Positions 17,886-26,501 are shown, numbered from the stretch's first letter. The stretch: 64,000 nucleotides of DNA from an uncultured Roseobacter sp. (GCF_947492555.1 NZ_CANLNE010000001.1:992001-1056000), one strand, 5' to 3'. Program-made: numbers and translations. The notes: generated by a model from the letters alone, not told the origin.

Positions 17886-18857
17886 TCAATACTCTCCCTG
17901 TTGTTTTCTTTTGGTTTTTCCCTTGTGTGATACGACAAGATGCTCTGGCAGAAACCCTTGGGGCCGCCACATCAGCATGCCGACGATCACCGATCCGATC
18001 AGTATGAATTGAACGGAGCCAGTGTAAAGCTGTACCTCGACGGGCGCAAAGCGTGACAACGCCCAGCCCGATGCCGTCCACGCGCCCCAGATCAGAAACG
18101 CGCCAAAGATCGCACCGCGGTTGTTGCCCGCGCCGCCAACGATCAGCATCGCCCAAATCTGGAATGTGAGCGTCGGCAGAACGTCTTGTGGACTGACAAA
18201 AGCGTAGAAGGTGCCGTAGAGGCCCCCTGCAAGTCCCAGGATGACGGACCCGGTGATGAAGGCGATGAGACGAATACGTGCAGGGTTCTTGCCAAGCGAC
18301 TGTGCGGCCTCTTCATCCTCGCGGATCGCACGCAACAGGCGTCCGAAGGGCGAGACGACGATACGCTGCAGGAACAGATAGGTGAGGATCAAGATCAGCA
18401 GAACAACGGCAAAGAAGGCCAGATTGTAGATGAACCCATCCCCAAGGGCTGTGCGCAGCGGCCGCTCGAACCCGCGCACGCCCTTCGCGCCCCCCGCCAG
18501 CCATTCAGCATTGCGCATCAGGTTCTCAAAGGCGACGGCAACGCCAAAGGTCGCAATCGCGAGATAGTCGTGTCGCAGCCGCAGCGTCAGCAGCCCCACG
18601 ATCCACGCCATCAGACCCGCCACCACCATGCCGCCCAAAAGCGCCAGCGGATAGAAGATACCATAGCCACCCAGATGGCCCGCCTGTGCGGTTCCGCCCA
18701 GGATCAGCGTCGCGTAGGCCCCTGCGCCAAAGAAGGCGACGACCCCGCCATTGAAGAGCCCCGTATTGCCCCATTGCAGGTTCAGCCCCAGAACCGCAAT
18801 CGCCAGGATCGAGGCGGTGGTGGCGAAGAACACGAGGTATGAGATGACACCGATCAC
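17886..18857 (-). CDS. Branched-chain amino acid-type ABC permease (LivM family)
   Basis: A 323-residue membrane protein with eight to ten hydrophobic segments. It carries the LivM features NLQWGNTGLFNGG near the N-terminus, the RLLRAIREDEEAAQSLGKNP cytoplasmic coupling loop and MLIVGGAGNNRGAIFGA near the C-terminus. It begins in a four-base overlap with the LivH-type gene and ends two bases before the binding-protein start. Confidence 0.93.
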   Translation of the reverse strand: MIGVISYLVFFATTASILAIAVLGLNLQWGNTGLFNGGVVAFFGAGAYATLILGGTAQAGHLGGYGIFYPLALLGGMVVAGLMAWIVGLLTLRLRHDYLAIATFGVAVAFENLMRNAEWLAGGAKGVRGFERPLRTALGDGFIYNLAFFAVVLLILILTYLFLQRIVVSPFGRLLRAIREDEEAAQSLGKNPARIRLIAFITGSVILGLAGGLYGTFYAFVSPQDVLPTLTFQIWAMLIVGGAGNNRGAIFGAFLIWGAWTASGWALSRFAPVEVQLYTGSVQFILIGSVIVGMLMWRPQGFLPEHLVVSHKGKTKRKQQGEY

Positions 18858-19768
18858 GCGCGGGCCTCGCCGAACAGCCCATGCGGTCGGATCATCAAGA
18901 CCGCAAGGATCATCAGGAACGGCACCGAGGGCGTGTAGCCCGAGGGTAGTATGAGCAGCGCCAGATTGCCCGCGATGCCGACGATGAACCCACCGAGTAC
19001 CGCACCATAGACGCTGCCGATGCCCCCCACGATCGTCGCGGCAAAGATCGGCAGCACCAGATCGCGCCCCATGACCGGGATCAGCTGGTGGCTGATGCCG
19101 TAAAACACCCCCGCGACAGCGGCCAGCCCGCCGCCAATCAGCCAGACCGCCATGATGGTCCGCTGCAGGTTCACCCCGTTGACCTGTGCAAGCGAAGGGT
19201 TTTCCGCCACGGCCCGCAGGGCGTAGCCGAACGTCGTGCGCGACAGGACCAGGTGCAGCGCAAACATCAGCAGCAGCGCTGCACCCAGCACAAAGACCTG
19301 ATCGGGCTTGACCAGGATCAGCGGATCGCGGCTGAGGATCGTGGCAAAGGCGATGTCGCGGGAATAAAGCTCGGGGCTAAGCCCAAAGATCAACCCGATG
19401 ACGTTGCGCATGATCAGCGCCATGCCGAAACTGGCAAAGACCATCGAGAGCTCCTGCCCTTTTTCACGCACGCGTTTGAACACCAGCCGGTCAATCAGCA
19501 GGGCCGACAGCCCGGTCAGAACCATTGAAACAAGGATCGCCAGGATCAGCGACCCCGTCAGCGAGAGCGGCGCCAGCTTCACCGCAAGGAAAGGCGCCAG
19601 GCCCGAGACCAGCGCATCGCAGACCAGCGCGGCGTAAGCTCCCAGCGACAAAAGCTCGGCATGTGAGAAATTCGCAAACCGCAGGATATGCATCACCAGC
19701 GTCAAGCCAATTGCGCCGAGCGACAGGTAGGACCCGGTCAGGATGCCGTCGAGCAGATGCTGGATCAT
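18854..19768 (-). CDS. Branched-chain amino acid-type ABC permease (LivH family)
   Basis: A 304-residue polytopic membrane protein with the LivH hallmarks GAIGLTLVMHILRFANFSHAE near the N-terminus, the LRAVAENPSLAQVNG coupling loop and VVGG/VGGIGSVYGAVLGG toward the end. I start it at 19768 (MIQHLLDGILTG), where it overlaps the LivF stop by four bases; the longer frame only runs into that gene. It pairs with the LivM-type permease. Confidence 0.93.
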   Translation of the reverse strand: MIQHLLDGILTGSYLSLGAIGLTLVMHILRFANFSHAELLSLGAYAALVCDALVSGLAPFLAVKLAPLSLTGSLILAILVSMVLTGLSALLIDRLVFKRVREKGQELSMVFASFGMALIMRNVIGLIFGLSPELYSRDIAFATILSRDPLILVKPDQVFVLGAALLLMFALHLVLSRTTFGYALRAVAENPSLAQVNGVNLQRTIMAVWLIGGGLAAVAGVFYGISHQLIPVMGRDLVLPIFAATIVGGIGSVYGAVLGGFIVGIAGNLALLILPSGYTPSVPFLMILAVLMIRPHGLFGEARA

Positions 19769-20496
19769 GCGACCCCCATCCGTCGATTGCCAAGATAGAT
19801 ATCGCCAACGATCTTGTTGTCGCGCAGGTCTTCTGCCGGTCCATCCAGCTGGTTGCGCCCCTCTGCCAGGATGAAGCAATGATCCGCAAGACGCAGCGCC
19901 TGGTTGACGTTCTGCTCGACCAGCAGAATCGACACACCTTGGGTTGTCAGCGTGCGGGCATGCTCCAGCACCTCTTGTGTGGCCTTTGGGGACAGGCCCG
20001 CGGAGGGCTCGTCCATCAGGATCAGTTTCGGGGCAGTGGCCAGCGCCATGGCAATTGCCAGAAACTGGCGCTGGCCGCCCGACAAGGTTCCCGCCTTATC
20101 GCCGTGCTTGGCGGCAAGTGCAGGGAATTGTTCAAAAAGCTGCGCCAACCGGGTCGGGGCCTGACCACCGGCCCGCCGCAACGCGAGGTCAAGGTTCTGC
20201 CGGATCGTCAGGCTGCGAAAGATGTTATCCGTCTGGGGTACATAGGCGATGCCTTGGGCCGAGAGTTGGTCTGTGCGGATGCCGGTGATGTCGCTGCCTT
20301 GAAAACGGATCTGGCCACTGCTAACGGGCAGCAGCCCCGCAATCGCCTTGATGAGCGTCGATTTGCCCGCCCCGTTTGGTCCTATGATCAGGGTAATCTG
20401 TGCAGGTCGCACGGTCAGGGACACATCGCGCAAAATGGGCAGATCGGGCACATAACCCGCCGTGATCGCCGTGGCCTGCAAGATCGCCTCAGCCAT
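19765..20496 (-). CDS. ABC transporter ATPase, LivF family
   Basis: A 243-residue single-domain ATPase. Walker A GPNGAGKST, signature LSGGQRQF and Walker B LILMDEPSAGLSP are intact, and VEQNVNQALRLADHC is the LivF-type switch histidine region. The ATG at 20496 lies eight bases inside the end of the LivG-type gene, showing coupled translation. Together with LivG it forms the nucleotide-binding heterodimer of the importer. Confidence 0.93.
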   Translation of the reverse strand: MAEAILQATAITAGYVPDLPILRDVSLTVRPAQITLIIGPNGAGKSTLIKAIAGLLPVSSGQIRFQGSDITGIRTDQLSAQGIAYVPQTDNIFRSLTIRQNLDLALRRAGGQAPTRLAQLFEQFPALAAKHGDKAGTLSGGQRQFLAIAMALATAPKLILMDEPSAGLSPKATQEVLEHARTLTTQGVSILLVEQNVNQALRLADHCFILAEGRNQLDGPAEDLRDNKIVGDIYLGNRRMGVA

Positions 20497-21262
20497 CTGC
20501 CGTTGCCCCCAGATAGGCATCCAGCAGAACCGGATTGGCCAGGGCCGCGTCACTGGAGCCTTCAAAGATCACGCGACCTTCTGCCAGCGCGATGACCGGG
20601 TCGCAGTGGCGCATGACAAAATCCATGTCGTGCTCGATGATGACGAAGGTCGTGCCCTGCCGGTTCAGCTCTTCGATCTTGCCGATCAAGGTCTCGGTCA
20701 GCACCGGGTTCACCCCCGCCGCCGGTTCATCGAGCAGTATCAGTTTCGGGTCGCCCATCAGAACGCGGGCCAGTTCCAACAGCTTCATCTGCCCGCCGGA
20801 TATCTGGCCCGCAGGATGGTCGGCCAAAGGGCCCAGTGTCACGAAATTCAGCACGTCCAGCGCCTTGTCCCGAATAAGACGTTCCTGCGCCCGCATCCGC
20901 CCTCGAAACAGGAAGGGTCCGGCGATGTGCTCGCCAATCTGACCCATCGGGGCCAGCATTACGTTTTCCAGCACGCTCATCCGTGCGAAAGGTCGTGGGA
21001 TCTGAAAGGTCCGGCCCAGCCCAAGCGCAAAGAGCCGATCAGGAGACATGCCCGTGATATCCTGCTCTTCAAGTCGCACCACCCCGGTATCCGGCTTCAA
21101 TGCCCCGGTCAGCAGGTTAAAGAGCGTCGATTTGCCCGCACCATTTGGCCCGATCAGCCCGGTGATGGTGCCACGCCGCACCTTGAGGGAAACTGTATCA
21201 ACGGCCTTCACGGGGCCAAAGCTGAGGCTCAGGTCCTCGGTCGCGAGGATCAGCTCATCCAC
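20489..21262 (-). CDS. ABC transporter ATPase, LivG family
   Basis: A 257-residue ATPase with Walker A GPNGAGKST, signature ISGGQMKLLELAR, Walker B LILLDEPAAGVNP and the switch region IIEHDMDFVMRHCD. The motif GRTFQIPRPFARMSVLENV is typical of LivG. It overlaps the aldo/keto reductase upstream and the LivF gene downstream by eight bases each. Confidence 0.93.
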   Translation of the reverse strand: MDELILATEDLSLSFGPVKAVDTVSLKVRRGTITGLIGPNGAGKSTLFNLLTGALKPDTGVVRLEEQDITGMSPDRLFALGLGRTFQIPRPFARMSVLENVMLAPMGQIGEHIAGPFLFRGRMRAQERLIRDKALDVLNFVTLGPLADHPAGQISGGQMKLLELARVLMGDPKLILLDEPAAGVNPVLTETLIGKIEELNRQGTTFVIIEHDMDFVMRHCDPVIALAEGRVIFEGSSDAALANPVLLDAYLGATADG

Positions 21263-22331
21263 TCCCCAGAACCTTGTCGTCAGGGCGCGTGTTGAGGTTA
21301 TATTTCATGATCCGCCCGTGCCGCCCGCCCCTGTCACGTTCCAGACCGAACACCGGACCTTGCGGCCCGGGGGCGTCCCGCAGCACCGCGTCAATTGCTG
21401 TTTGATCATCGGCATCCAGCGCAAAGCCGAAAACCTCCAACGTCTGCGGCAGGTGCCGTGCATAACGCGCGCCGACAATGGCAGCGGCCACTTGCGGCTG
21501 GTCCAGCACCCAACGTGTTGCGACGGTTGACAGCGACACGCCATGCTTGTCCCCAACCGATTTCAGCACTGTAAGTAGCTGTTGAAATACCTCCCACGGG
21601 CCAAATTCGTCGATGATCAACCGGTACTTGATCAGGCTCCGGTTCTCGAAGGCAAAGCCGGGATCCGGCGCGCCCAGCCAGCGCTCTGTCAGGAACCCGC
21701 CCGCCAAGGTGCCGTAGCACAGAAGCTGTATGTTATGCGCACCGGCCCAAGCTGTGAGGCCACTCTCGGGCCGCCGGTCCAAGATCGAATACTGCACCTG
21801 CGTCGAGACAATGTCGAAGCCCGCGTCGAGGAACGGCTGCGTCTCGGCGATGTCCCAATTTGTCACGCCCAGATGCGCCAGTTTGCCCTTCTCCTGACAG
21901 CGTTTCAGCACCTCCAGCCCGACCAGCGGATCGCCCATGGTCAAATCCCACCAGTAGAATTGCACCAAATCAAGCTGCTCCACCTGCAGGCGTTTCAGCG
22001 AACGATCTATGATCGCCTCGACCTGATCAGGCTCGATGTTCTCCAGCAGGCCCAAGTCCGGCACCAGTTTCGTATGCACCTTGACCGAATTCGCAACACC
22101 GGCGCCGCGCCGACGTCGCAGATCACCGATGAAATCGCCGATCATCTCTTCGACGCCCACATAAATGTCGGCGCAATCAAAGGTCGTGATGCCGGCGTCC
22201 AGAAAGGCTTCCATATCGTGAACAGCCTCGGCCCGGTCCACCGGACCATGATCGCCCGCCAGTTGCCAACCGCCTTTGATCACCCGCGAGATGGCATAGC
22301 CCGAGCGCAGGTCTGCTGTTTCCGCAGTCAC
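21255..22331 (-). CDS. Aldo/keto reductase family protein
   Basis: A 358-residue (beta/alpha)8-barrel protein. The tetrad Asp and Tyr are in FDCADIY and the Lys is in VHTKLVPD, but the usual tetrad histidine is tyrosine here (QFYWWDL where relatives, including the reductase at 22822, have QFHWW). The start is a GTG at 22331 that overlaps the preceding stop (GTGA) with AGGAGG seven bases upstream; the longer ATG start would contain that site. It is the second gene of the liv-type operon, so it probably acts on the imported compound or its product. The missing histidine makes the reaction uncertain. Confidence 0.85.
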   Translation of the reverse strand: MTAETADLRSGYAISRVIKGGWQLAGDHGPVDRAEAVHDMEAFLDAGITTFDCADIYVGVEEMIGDFIGDLRRRRGAGVANSVKVHTKLVPDLGLLENIEPDQVEAIIDRSLKRLQVEQLDLVQFYWWDLTMGDPLVGLEVLKRCQEKGKLAHLGVTNWDIAETQPFLDAGFDIVSTQVQYSILDRRPESGLTAWAGAHNIQLLCYGTLAGGFLTERWLGAPDPGFAFENRSLIKYRLIIDEFGPWEVFQQLLTVLKSVGDKHGVSLSTVATRWVLDQPQVAAAIVGARYARHLPQTLEVFGFALDADDQTAIDAVLRDAPGPQGPVFGLERDRGGRHGRIMKYNLNTRPDDKVLGSG

Positions 22332-22705
22332 GCGTTGTCCTCCTGCCAATAAGGTGTTCCCCGGGCATCGGGCTGCCCGGTCGTTCCGGCATGTGTAAAC
22401 CAGCGCTTTTCAAGGCGTGTGATCCGAAAACGACCGCCGCAATGCGGATCGGGGCAGGCCACCTCGGCATCCGTGCTGATCCAGTCGTTGGGATCGGTCA
22501 TGCGCTGTTTGGCGGGCAAGAGCGGCATCAACGCAGTCAGGGCGTACATCGATATCCGGGTGCCGGGATCGAAGACCAAGGTCTCTCCCTCGACCCGAAA
22601 ACTCTCGCCTTCAATATGACGACAGACCGGTGTACGACCGTCAAGGACGGTCTCCACCTTCAGGTCATAGAGCCAGAACCCCGCACCCTCCTTGTCCTCT
22701 TCCAT
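22328..22705 (-). CDS. TIGR04076-type small protein, first gene of the transporter operon
   Basis: A 125-residue protein with the layout of the TIGR04076 family: VETVLDGRTPVCRH, GESFRVEG, a central FDPGTRISMYALTALMPLLP and a C-terminal CPDPHCGGRFRIT. The cysteines could bind metal. The function of the family is unknown to me beyond its frequent link to oxidoreductases. The ATG at 22705 has AAAGGA upstream; the longer frame runs into the divergent promoter region. Its stop overlaps the next gene's GTG start, so it is the promoter-proximal member of the seven-gene operon. Confidence 0.7.
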   Translation of the reverse strand: MEEDKEGAGFWLYDLKVETVLDGRTPVCRHIEGESFRVEGETLVFDPGTRISMYALTALMPLLPAKQRMTDPNDWISTDAEVACPDPHCGGRFRITRLEKRWFTHAGTTGQPDARGTPYWQEDNA

Positions 22706-22821
22706 CCCCGTCCTTTCCGCTGGACTGCCGCCAACGCTTGGTCTTATCTGGCCAAGGTTATCGGATATGGCGCAGTGCTCAAGTGCCATTCGTCCGAGGC
22801 CGCCGAGAGACGGGAGCCTTC

Positions 22822-24312
22822 ATGACAGATCACCGCCACCCAGACCGCTTTCAACTGTCGGAGAATTTGAACATCTCACGTGTCGTGACCGGCCTCTGGC
22901 AGGTGGCAGACATCGAAAAGGACGGCGAGACAATCGACCCCCAAACGGGTGGGGACTGGCTGGCGGCCTATGCCCGTCACGGCTTTGACACCTTCGACAT
23001 GGCAGATCACTACGGCAGTGCCGAAATCATCGCTGGAAACCTGTTGGCACGCGGTGTGGCCCCCCGCGCGCTGGCCTTCACCAAATGGTGCCCCCCTCCC
23101 GGTCCGATGACAGCGGATGTGGTGCGTGCAGGCGTCGAAGAACGCCTGCGCCGGCTGGGTGTTGATCGCGTGGATCTGCTGCAGTTTCACTGGTGGAGCT
23201 TTCAGCACCCCGCATGGCTAGAGGCCTTGCATGAACTCGCCCGCTTGCGCGAGGAGGGGCTGATCGCAGAGATCGGCGTCACCAACTTCGATGCCGCGCA
23301 TCTCCAAGTTGCCCTGTCCGACGGCGTGCCGCTCATGACCAATCAGGTCTCATTCTCGCTTGTGGACCGCCGGGCCGCCCATCAACTGTCCGACCTCTGC
23401 GCTCGCACCAACGTCCGGCTTCTGGCCTATGGGACGCTGTGCGGCGGGTTCCTGTCCGAACGCTGGCTGGGCCAAGCTGAGCCGTCCGAGATTACCGACT
23501 GGTCCAAGATGAAATACAAACGTTTCATCGATGTGACCGGTGGGTGGGCCGGTTTTCAAAGCATCCTCTCTGCCGCCGATGCAATCGCAAAGAAGCATGA
23601 TGTCTCGATCTCAAACGTCGCGACGCGCTGGGTGCTGGACCATCCCGCCGTTGCAGGCGCAATTGTCGGCGCGCGCCTGGGCGAACGGGTTCACACAGAT
23701 GACAACCTGCGCCTGTTCTCATTCGCACTGGATGCAGACGATCAGGCCCGGCTGGCAGAGGCCTTTGACAACACAACGGGCGTACCGGGCGATTGTGGCG
23801 ATGAATACCGCCGCCCGCCGTTTCTGACCGCGTCAGGCGATTTGACCCACCACCTTGAGACGATACCGCTGCCCCACACCGCCACGCAGAGCCCGCACCG
23901 CACAGATGGCAAACAGGTGTTGAGCGGATCAAAGTGGGAAGACATCGCTGGCTATGCGCGTGCGCAGCAGATCGGGAACCGCATCCTTGTGTCCGGGACG
24001 ACCGCCACCGCAGGTGCAGACCGCATCGTCGCAAGCGCAGACGCAGAGGCGCAAACAACCTACGTGCTCGACAAAATCCTGGCGGCTCTCGCGGCTTTGG
24101 GCGCTACCGCCGAAGACGTGGTGCGGACGCGCATCTATATTGTGGACGAAGCCGACGTTGAAGCGGTCTCCCTGGCGCATGGGCGCGTTTTTGGCGCGAT
24201 CAAGCCTGCAAACACCCTGATTGTCGTCGCCAGCCTGATAGGTGGGTACCGTGTTGAGATAGAAGCCGAAGCGAGTCTAAAAAGCGACGCTGGCCAGGAC
24301 AAGGGCCTTTGA
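22822..24312 (+). CDS. Aldo/keto reductase fused to a RidA/YjgF-family domain
   Basis: A 496-residue two-domain protein. Residues about 15-330 form an aldo/keto reductase with an intact tetrad: FDMADHYG (Asp, Tyr), AFTKWCPP (Lys) and LLQFHWW (His). Residues about 370-490 form a RidA-like domain (SGTTAT, DVVRTRIYIVDEAD, RVEIEAEASL). At the place of the active-site arginine of imine deaminases (motif PAR-S) it has PANT, so classic RidA deaminase activity is unlikely. The ATG at 22822 has GGGAG upstream. The gene is divergent from the TIGR04076/reductase/transporter operon and should belong to the same pathway. Confidence 0.88.
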   Translation: MTDHRHPDRFQLSENLNISRVVTGLWQVADIEKDGETIDPQTGGDWLAAYARHGFDTFDMADHYGSAEIIAGNLLARGVAPRALAFTKWCPPPGPMTADVVRAGVEERLRRLGVDRVDLLQFHWWSFQHPAWLEALHELARLREEGLIAEIGVTNFDAAHLQVALSDGVPLMTNQVSFSLVDRRAAHQLSDLCARTNVRLLAYGTLCGGFLSERWLGQAEPSEITDWSKMKYKRFIDVTGGWAGFQSILSAADAIAKKHDVSISNVATRWVLDHPAVAGAIVGARLGERVHTDDNLRLFSFALDADDQARLAEAFDNTTGVPGDCGDEYRRPPFLTASGDLTHHLETIPLPHTATQSPHRTDGKQVLSGSKWEDIAGYARAQQIGNRILVSGTTATAGADRIVASADAEAQTTYVLDKILAALAALGATAEDVVRTRIYIVDEADVEAVSLAHGRVFGAIKPANTLIVVASLIGGYRVEIEAEASLKSDAGQDKGL

Positions 24313-24326
24313 TGACCGACCAAGCG

Positions 24327-24366
24327 CTCTGACCGCGCCCTTTGCGGGAGCGGTCAGCGTAGTTTT
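24327..24366 (+). terminator. Probable terminator after the reductase-RidA fusion gene
   Basis: CTGACCGC (24329-24336) pairs with GCGGTCAG (24350-24357) around a thirteen-base loop. A weak T run (AGTTTT) follows at 24361-24366. Confidence 0.6.
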
Positions 24367-24408
24367 GGCGCCTCGAAGGGGGTGTCGCCTTCATCTCTTC
24401 CCGCCACT
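24361..24408 (+). repeat. Degenerate copy of a piece of the neighbouring methyltransferase gene
   Basis: This segment resembles 24704-24750 inside the methyltransferase pseudogene. In the matching frame it encodes KGVSPSSLPAT where the gene encodes EGVSPSSLLAT. It is probably a leftover of a second copy or of a rearrangement at the edge of the accessory region. Confidence 0.45.
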
Positions 24409-24458
24409 GCAAGCGTTGTGGGCCCCATGTGGCACCCAGCACAACGAGCGAACACCAG

Positions 24459-25213
24459 ATGAATCACCTGTTAACCCAACTTCAGTACATTCGATTTGTC
24501 TCAAACTTGCAGGGGGTGTTGGTCGTGACGTATGAATTCCGAGGAGCTTCGTTGCTTGATGCAGTTCAGAACGCCGTAGGTCGCAATGCTCCAGCCGTTG
24601 AGCAGAAGAAGCTCAATAAGGCGCGGCCAAAGTTCGACTTCGCTGCCCGCGTTCACCTTGGCAGAGCGTTGTTTGTCGGCGAAGGTAGTTTCAGCTTTGC
24701 GTTGGCCTTGGCGCGCCTTGAGGGTGTGTCGCCTTCATCGCTTCTCGCAACGGTCTACGAGATGAGGCTGACCTGGGCGACACAGCATATGACGATGCAG
24801 CGAAGTTGCTGAAACTTGGGGCGCAGGTCAAAACCGGGGTTGATGCAACTTGTTTGTCGAAGGCAATCGGGCAGCGTCGGTTTCGCACCATCATCTTTCA
24901 GTTCCCAAATGTCGTCTCGCGCGAAGCGCTTTGCGGCCAAAACCCAAATCATGTACTCGTCACGCGCTTTCTCAAAAACAGCCGCGCCCACCTGAAATCC
25001 AGTGGCCTCGTCGTCATCTCAACAGTGGACAGCCCGTTCTATGAGGGCGCGTTCAAGACGGATGACGCAGTCAGGAAAACTGGCTTTGAAACGCCAGACA
25101 TCTATACTTTCAACCCCAAAGACTATCCGGCCTATTCTCATCAGAACACGGCTGATGAGGAGTCAGCGATAAATGAGCACACAGCTTTCGCAACTTTCGT
25201 TCTTTCAGCCTGA
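24459..25213 (+). pseudogene. BMT5/DUF2431-like Rossmann methyltransferase, frameshifted
   Basis: Two overlapping frames together make one protein of about 250 residues. The first part ends in the SAM-binding-like motif RALFVGEGSFSFALALAR, then GVSPSSLLATVYE. The second continues DEADLGDTAYDDAAKLLKLG, then GVDATCLSKAI and FRTIIFQFPNV, the order of motifs in the BMT5-like (25S rRNA uridine-N3) methyltransferase domain. The change from one frame to the other occurs between about 24756 and 24765, with no slippery heptamer, so a small indel or sequencing error is likely. The 3' end overlaps the AlkB-like gene by 41 bases, suggesting a former operon acting on RNA modification. Confidence 0.65.
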
Positions 25214-25769
25214 TCTGCCTTCGGGCTCAAAGTACCTGGCCGAATTCATTTCAGGTGAAGAAGCCGATTATCTGATGCACAAAATCGATGCGCAGCCTTG
25301 GCGCAGCGATCTGAAACGGCGTGTTCAACACTACGGCTATCGCTATGACTACAAGGCAAGACAAGCTCGGGAAGAAGACTATCTCGGTCCGCTTCCCCCG
25401 TTCTTACAGAATCTGGCAGAGCGACTAGCTCACGCTGGTCATTTCGGCTCCGTCCCAGATCAGGTGATAGTGAACGAATACATGCCGGGTCAGGGAATAT
25501 CTGCGCATGTGGATTGCAGACCATGTTTCGGGGACGTGATTGCGTCGTTGAGTTTACTCTCGTCATGCGTCATGCGGCTGGAAAACCGGAAGATCAGCCA
25601 GCAGGTCAATTTGGCACTCGAGCCTGGGAGCCTGTTGGTGCTTTCAGGTGAGGCGCGTCATGTCTGGACCCACGCCATTCCTGCACGCAAAAGCGATATT
25701 GTGAATGGGCAGAAACACCCCCGATCCCGGCGTCTGTCGCTGACGTTTAGAGAAATGCGTTTCGTTTAA
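25173..25769 (+). CDS. AlkB-family 2-oxoglutarate/Fe(II) dioxygenase
   Basis: A 198-residue protein. The iron ligands are visible: HVD in GISAHVDCRPCFGD and a distal His in ARHVWTHAIP; the 2-oxoglutarate-binding arginines are in PRSRRLSLTFR. NEYMPGQGISAH is the AlkB-like substrate-side motif. Family members oxidatively remove alkyl groups from DNA or RNA bases, or modify tRNA. It overlaps the end of the frameshifted methyltransferase, so the two may have acted on the same nucleic acid. It lies at the edge of the tRNA-Phe accessory region, and may be horizontally acquired. Confidence 0.88.
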   Translation: MSTQLSQLSFFQPDLPSGSKYLAEFISGEEADYLMHKIDAQPWRSDLKRRVQHYGYRYDYKARQAREEDYLGPLPPFLQNLAERLAHAGHFGSVPDQVIVNEYMPGQGISAHVDCRPCFGDVIASLSLLSSCVMRLENRKISQQVNLALEPGSLLVLSGEARHVWTHAIPARKSDIVNGQKHPRSRRLSLTFREMRFV

Positions 25770-25862
25770 TCTTTTTGTGTCCAGTCAAACTATCGCCGGA
25801 CGCTGCATAGTTTTCCAAACCATACCCTGACACGGGGATTCTGGGTGTCTTACGATGTCTGC

Positions 25863-26012
25863 ATGAAACAGATACTGACAACCAAATCGCTCGACGTGAT
25901 GCCTCCGGCAACCACAAAACGGTACGAGGTGCGCGATCAGAAGGTAAACGGCCTGCATGTGCGTGTGTCGACCACAGGCGCCAAAGCTCATCGGTTCTCA
26001 CGCTATCGATGA
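25863..26012 (+). pseudogene. N-terminal stump of a tyrosine integrase (DUF4102 type)
   Basis: A 49-codon frame (KQILTTKSLDVMPPAT, then EVRDQKVNGLHVRVSTTGAK) matches the N-terminal layout of the full integrase at 30393 (VPGLVLRVNKSGTK). The upstream DNA is also alike: CCCTGAC-cgGGG…GTCTTAC…ATG here and the similar CCCTGAC…GTCTCTTATC…ATG there. A TGA then ends the frame and the remaining 350 or so residues are gone. I read it as the dead integrase of an older element at the same tRNA gene. Confidence 0.65.
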
Positions 26013-26051
26013 TGTGATCCTTCGTGTAAACCGCTCGCCAAACATGCGAAA

Positions 26052-26480
26052 TTGATTGAGAAATCGAGCGATGCGGACAGGCTTGCAGCGGTTCTAGACT
26101 TTACAAAGCTTTGCGTAGTTGGCCTTCGGGCTGATTTCTCAAACTCTGTCAAATCTCACCATGAAGGCAAACGCGCTGGAAGGGCGAAGTTCGGAGAACT
26201 CATCGACATCGGAGATCGCGTTAGCCAACCAGAAGGGTTGCGTTATGTGCTAGGCCTCGTTGAAGGACTTGTGGATCGGGACGACATATTCCCGTATCGC
26301 CGAGAACTCCTCAACATGATGCTCTCGGCGCTACGGACGTCAAGGACAACAGGGACACCTCTGCACGGGTGCGTAAAATGTTTCCGGCATGTACTGGCCA
26401 GTGCGTGCGAGAAGCGAGAATTGGTCGACCCAGATATAGCAGATTTAGGCAGAAACCGTCTTTTGGGGCCGGAATTCTGA
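26052..26480 (+). CDS. Hypothetical protein or fragment at the end of the decayed left element
   Basis: About 142 residues starting with TTG, mostly helical and charged (FGELIDIGDRVSQPEGLRYV). It has no recognisable domain and no good ribosome binding site. It ends just before the paired GATACCC motifs that mark the element end, the same place the large STAND gene ends in the right-hand island. It may be the 3' part of a larger lost gene. Confidence 0.4.
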   Translation: MIEKSSDADRLAAVLDFTKLCVVGLRADFSNSVKSHHEGKRAGRAKFGELIDIGDRVSQPEGLRYVLGLVEGLVDRDDIFPYRRELLNMMLSALRTSRTTGTPLHGCVKCFRHVLASACEKRELVDPDIADLGRNRLLGPEF

Positions 26481-26483
26481 AAA

Positions 26484-26501
26484 GATACCCCAGTGATACC
26501 C
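26484..26501. repeat. Paired GATACCC arm-type sites, left element end
   Basis: Two GATACCC copies start 11 bases apart (26484 and 26495). The second ends 68 bases before the 46-bp tRNA repeat. The same pair, with the same spacing and distance, occurs at 41842-41859. The likely role is arm-type binding of the integrase, or another end-recognition factor. Confidence 0.6.

Noticed and set aside
24429-25213. Programmed -1 frameshift producing the methyltransferase
   Set aside because: No slippery heptamer and no stimulatory stem were seen near the shift; an indel is simpler.
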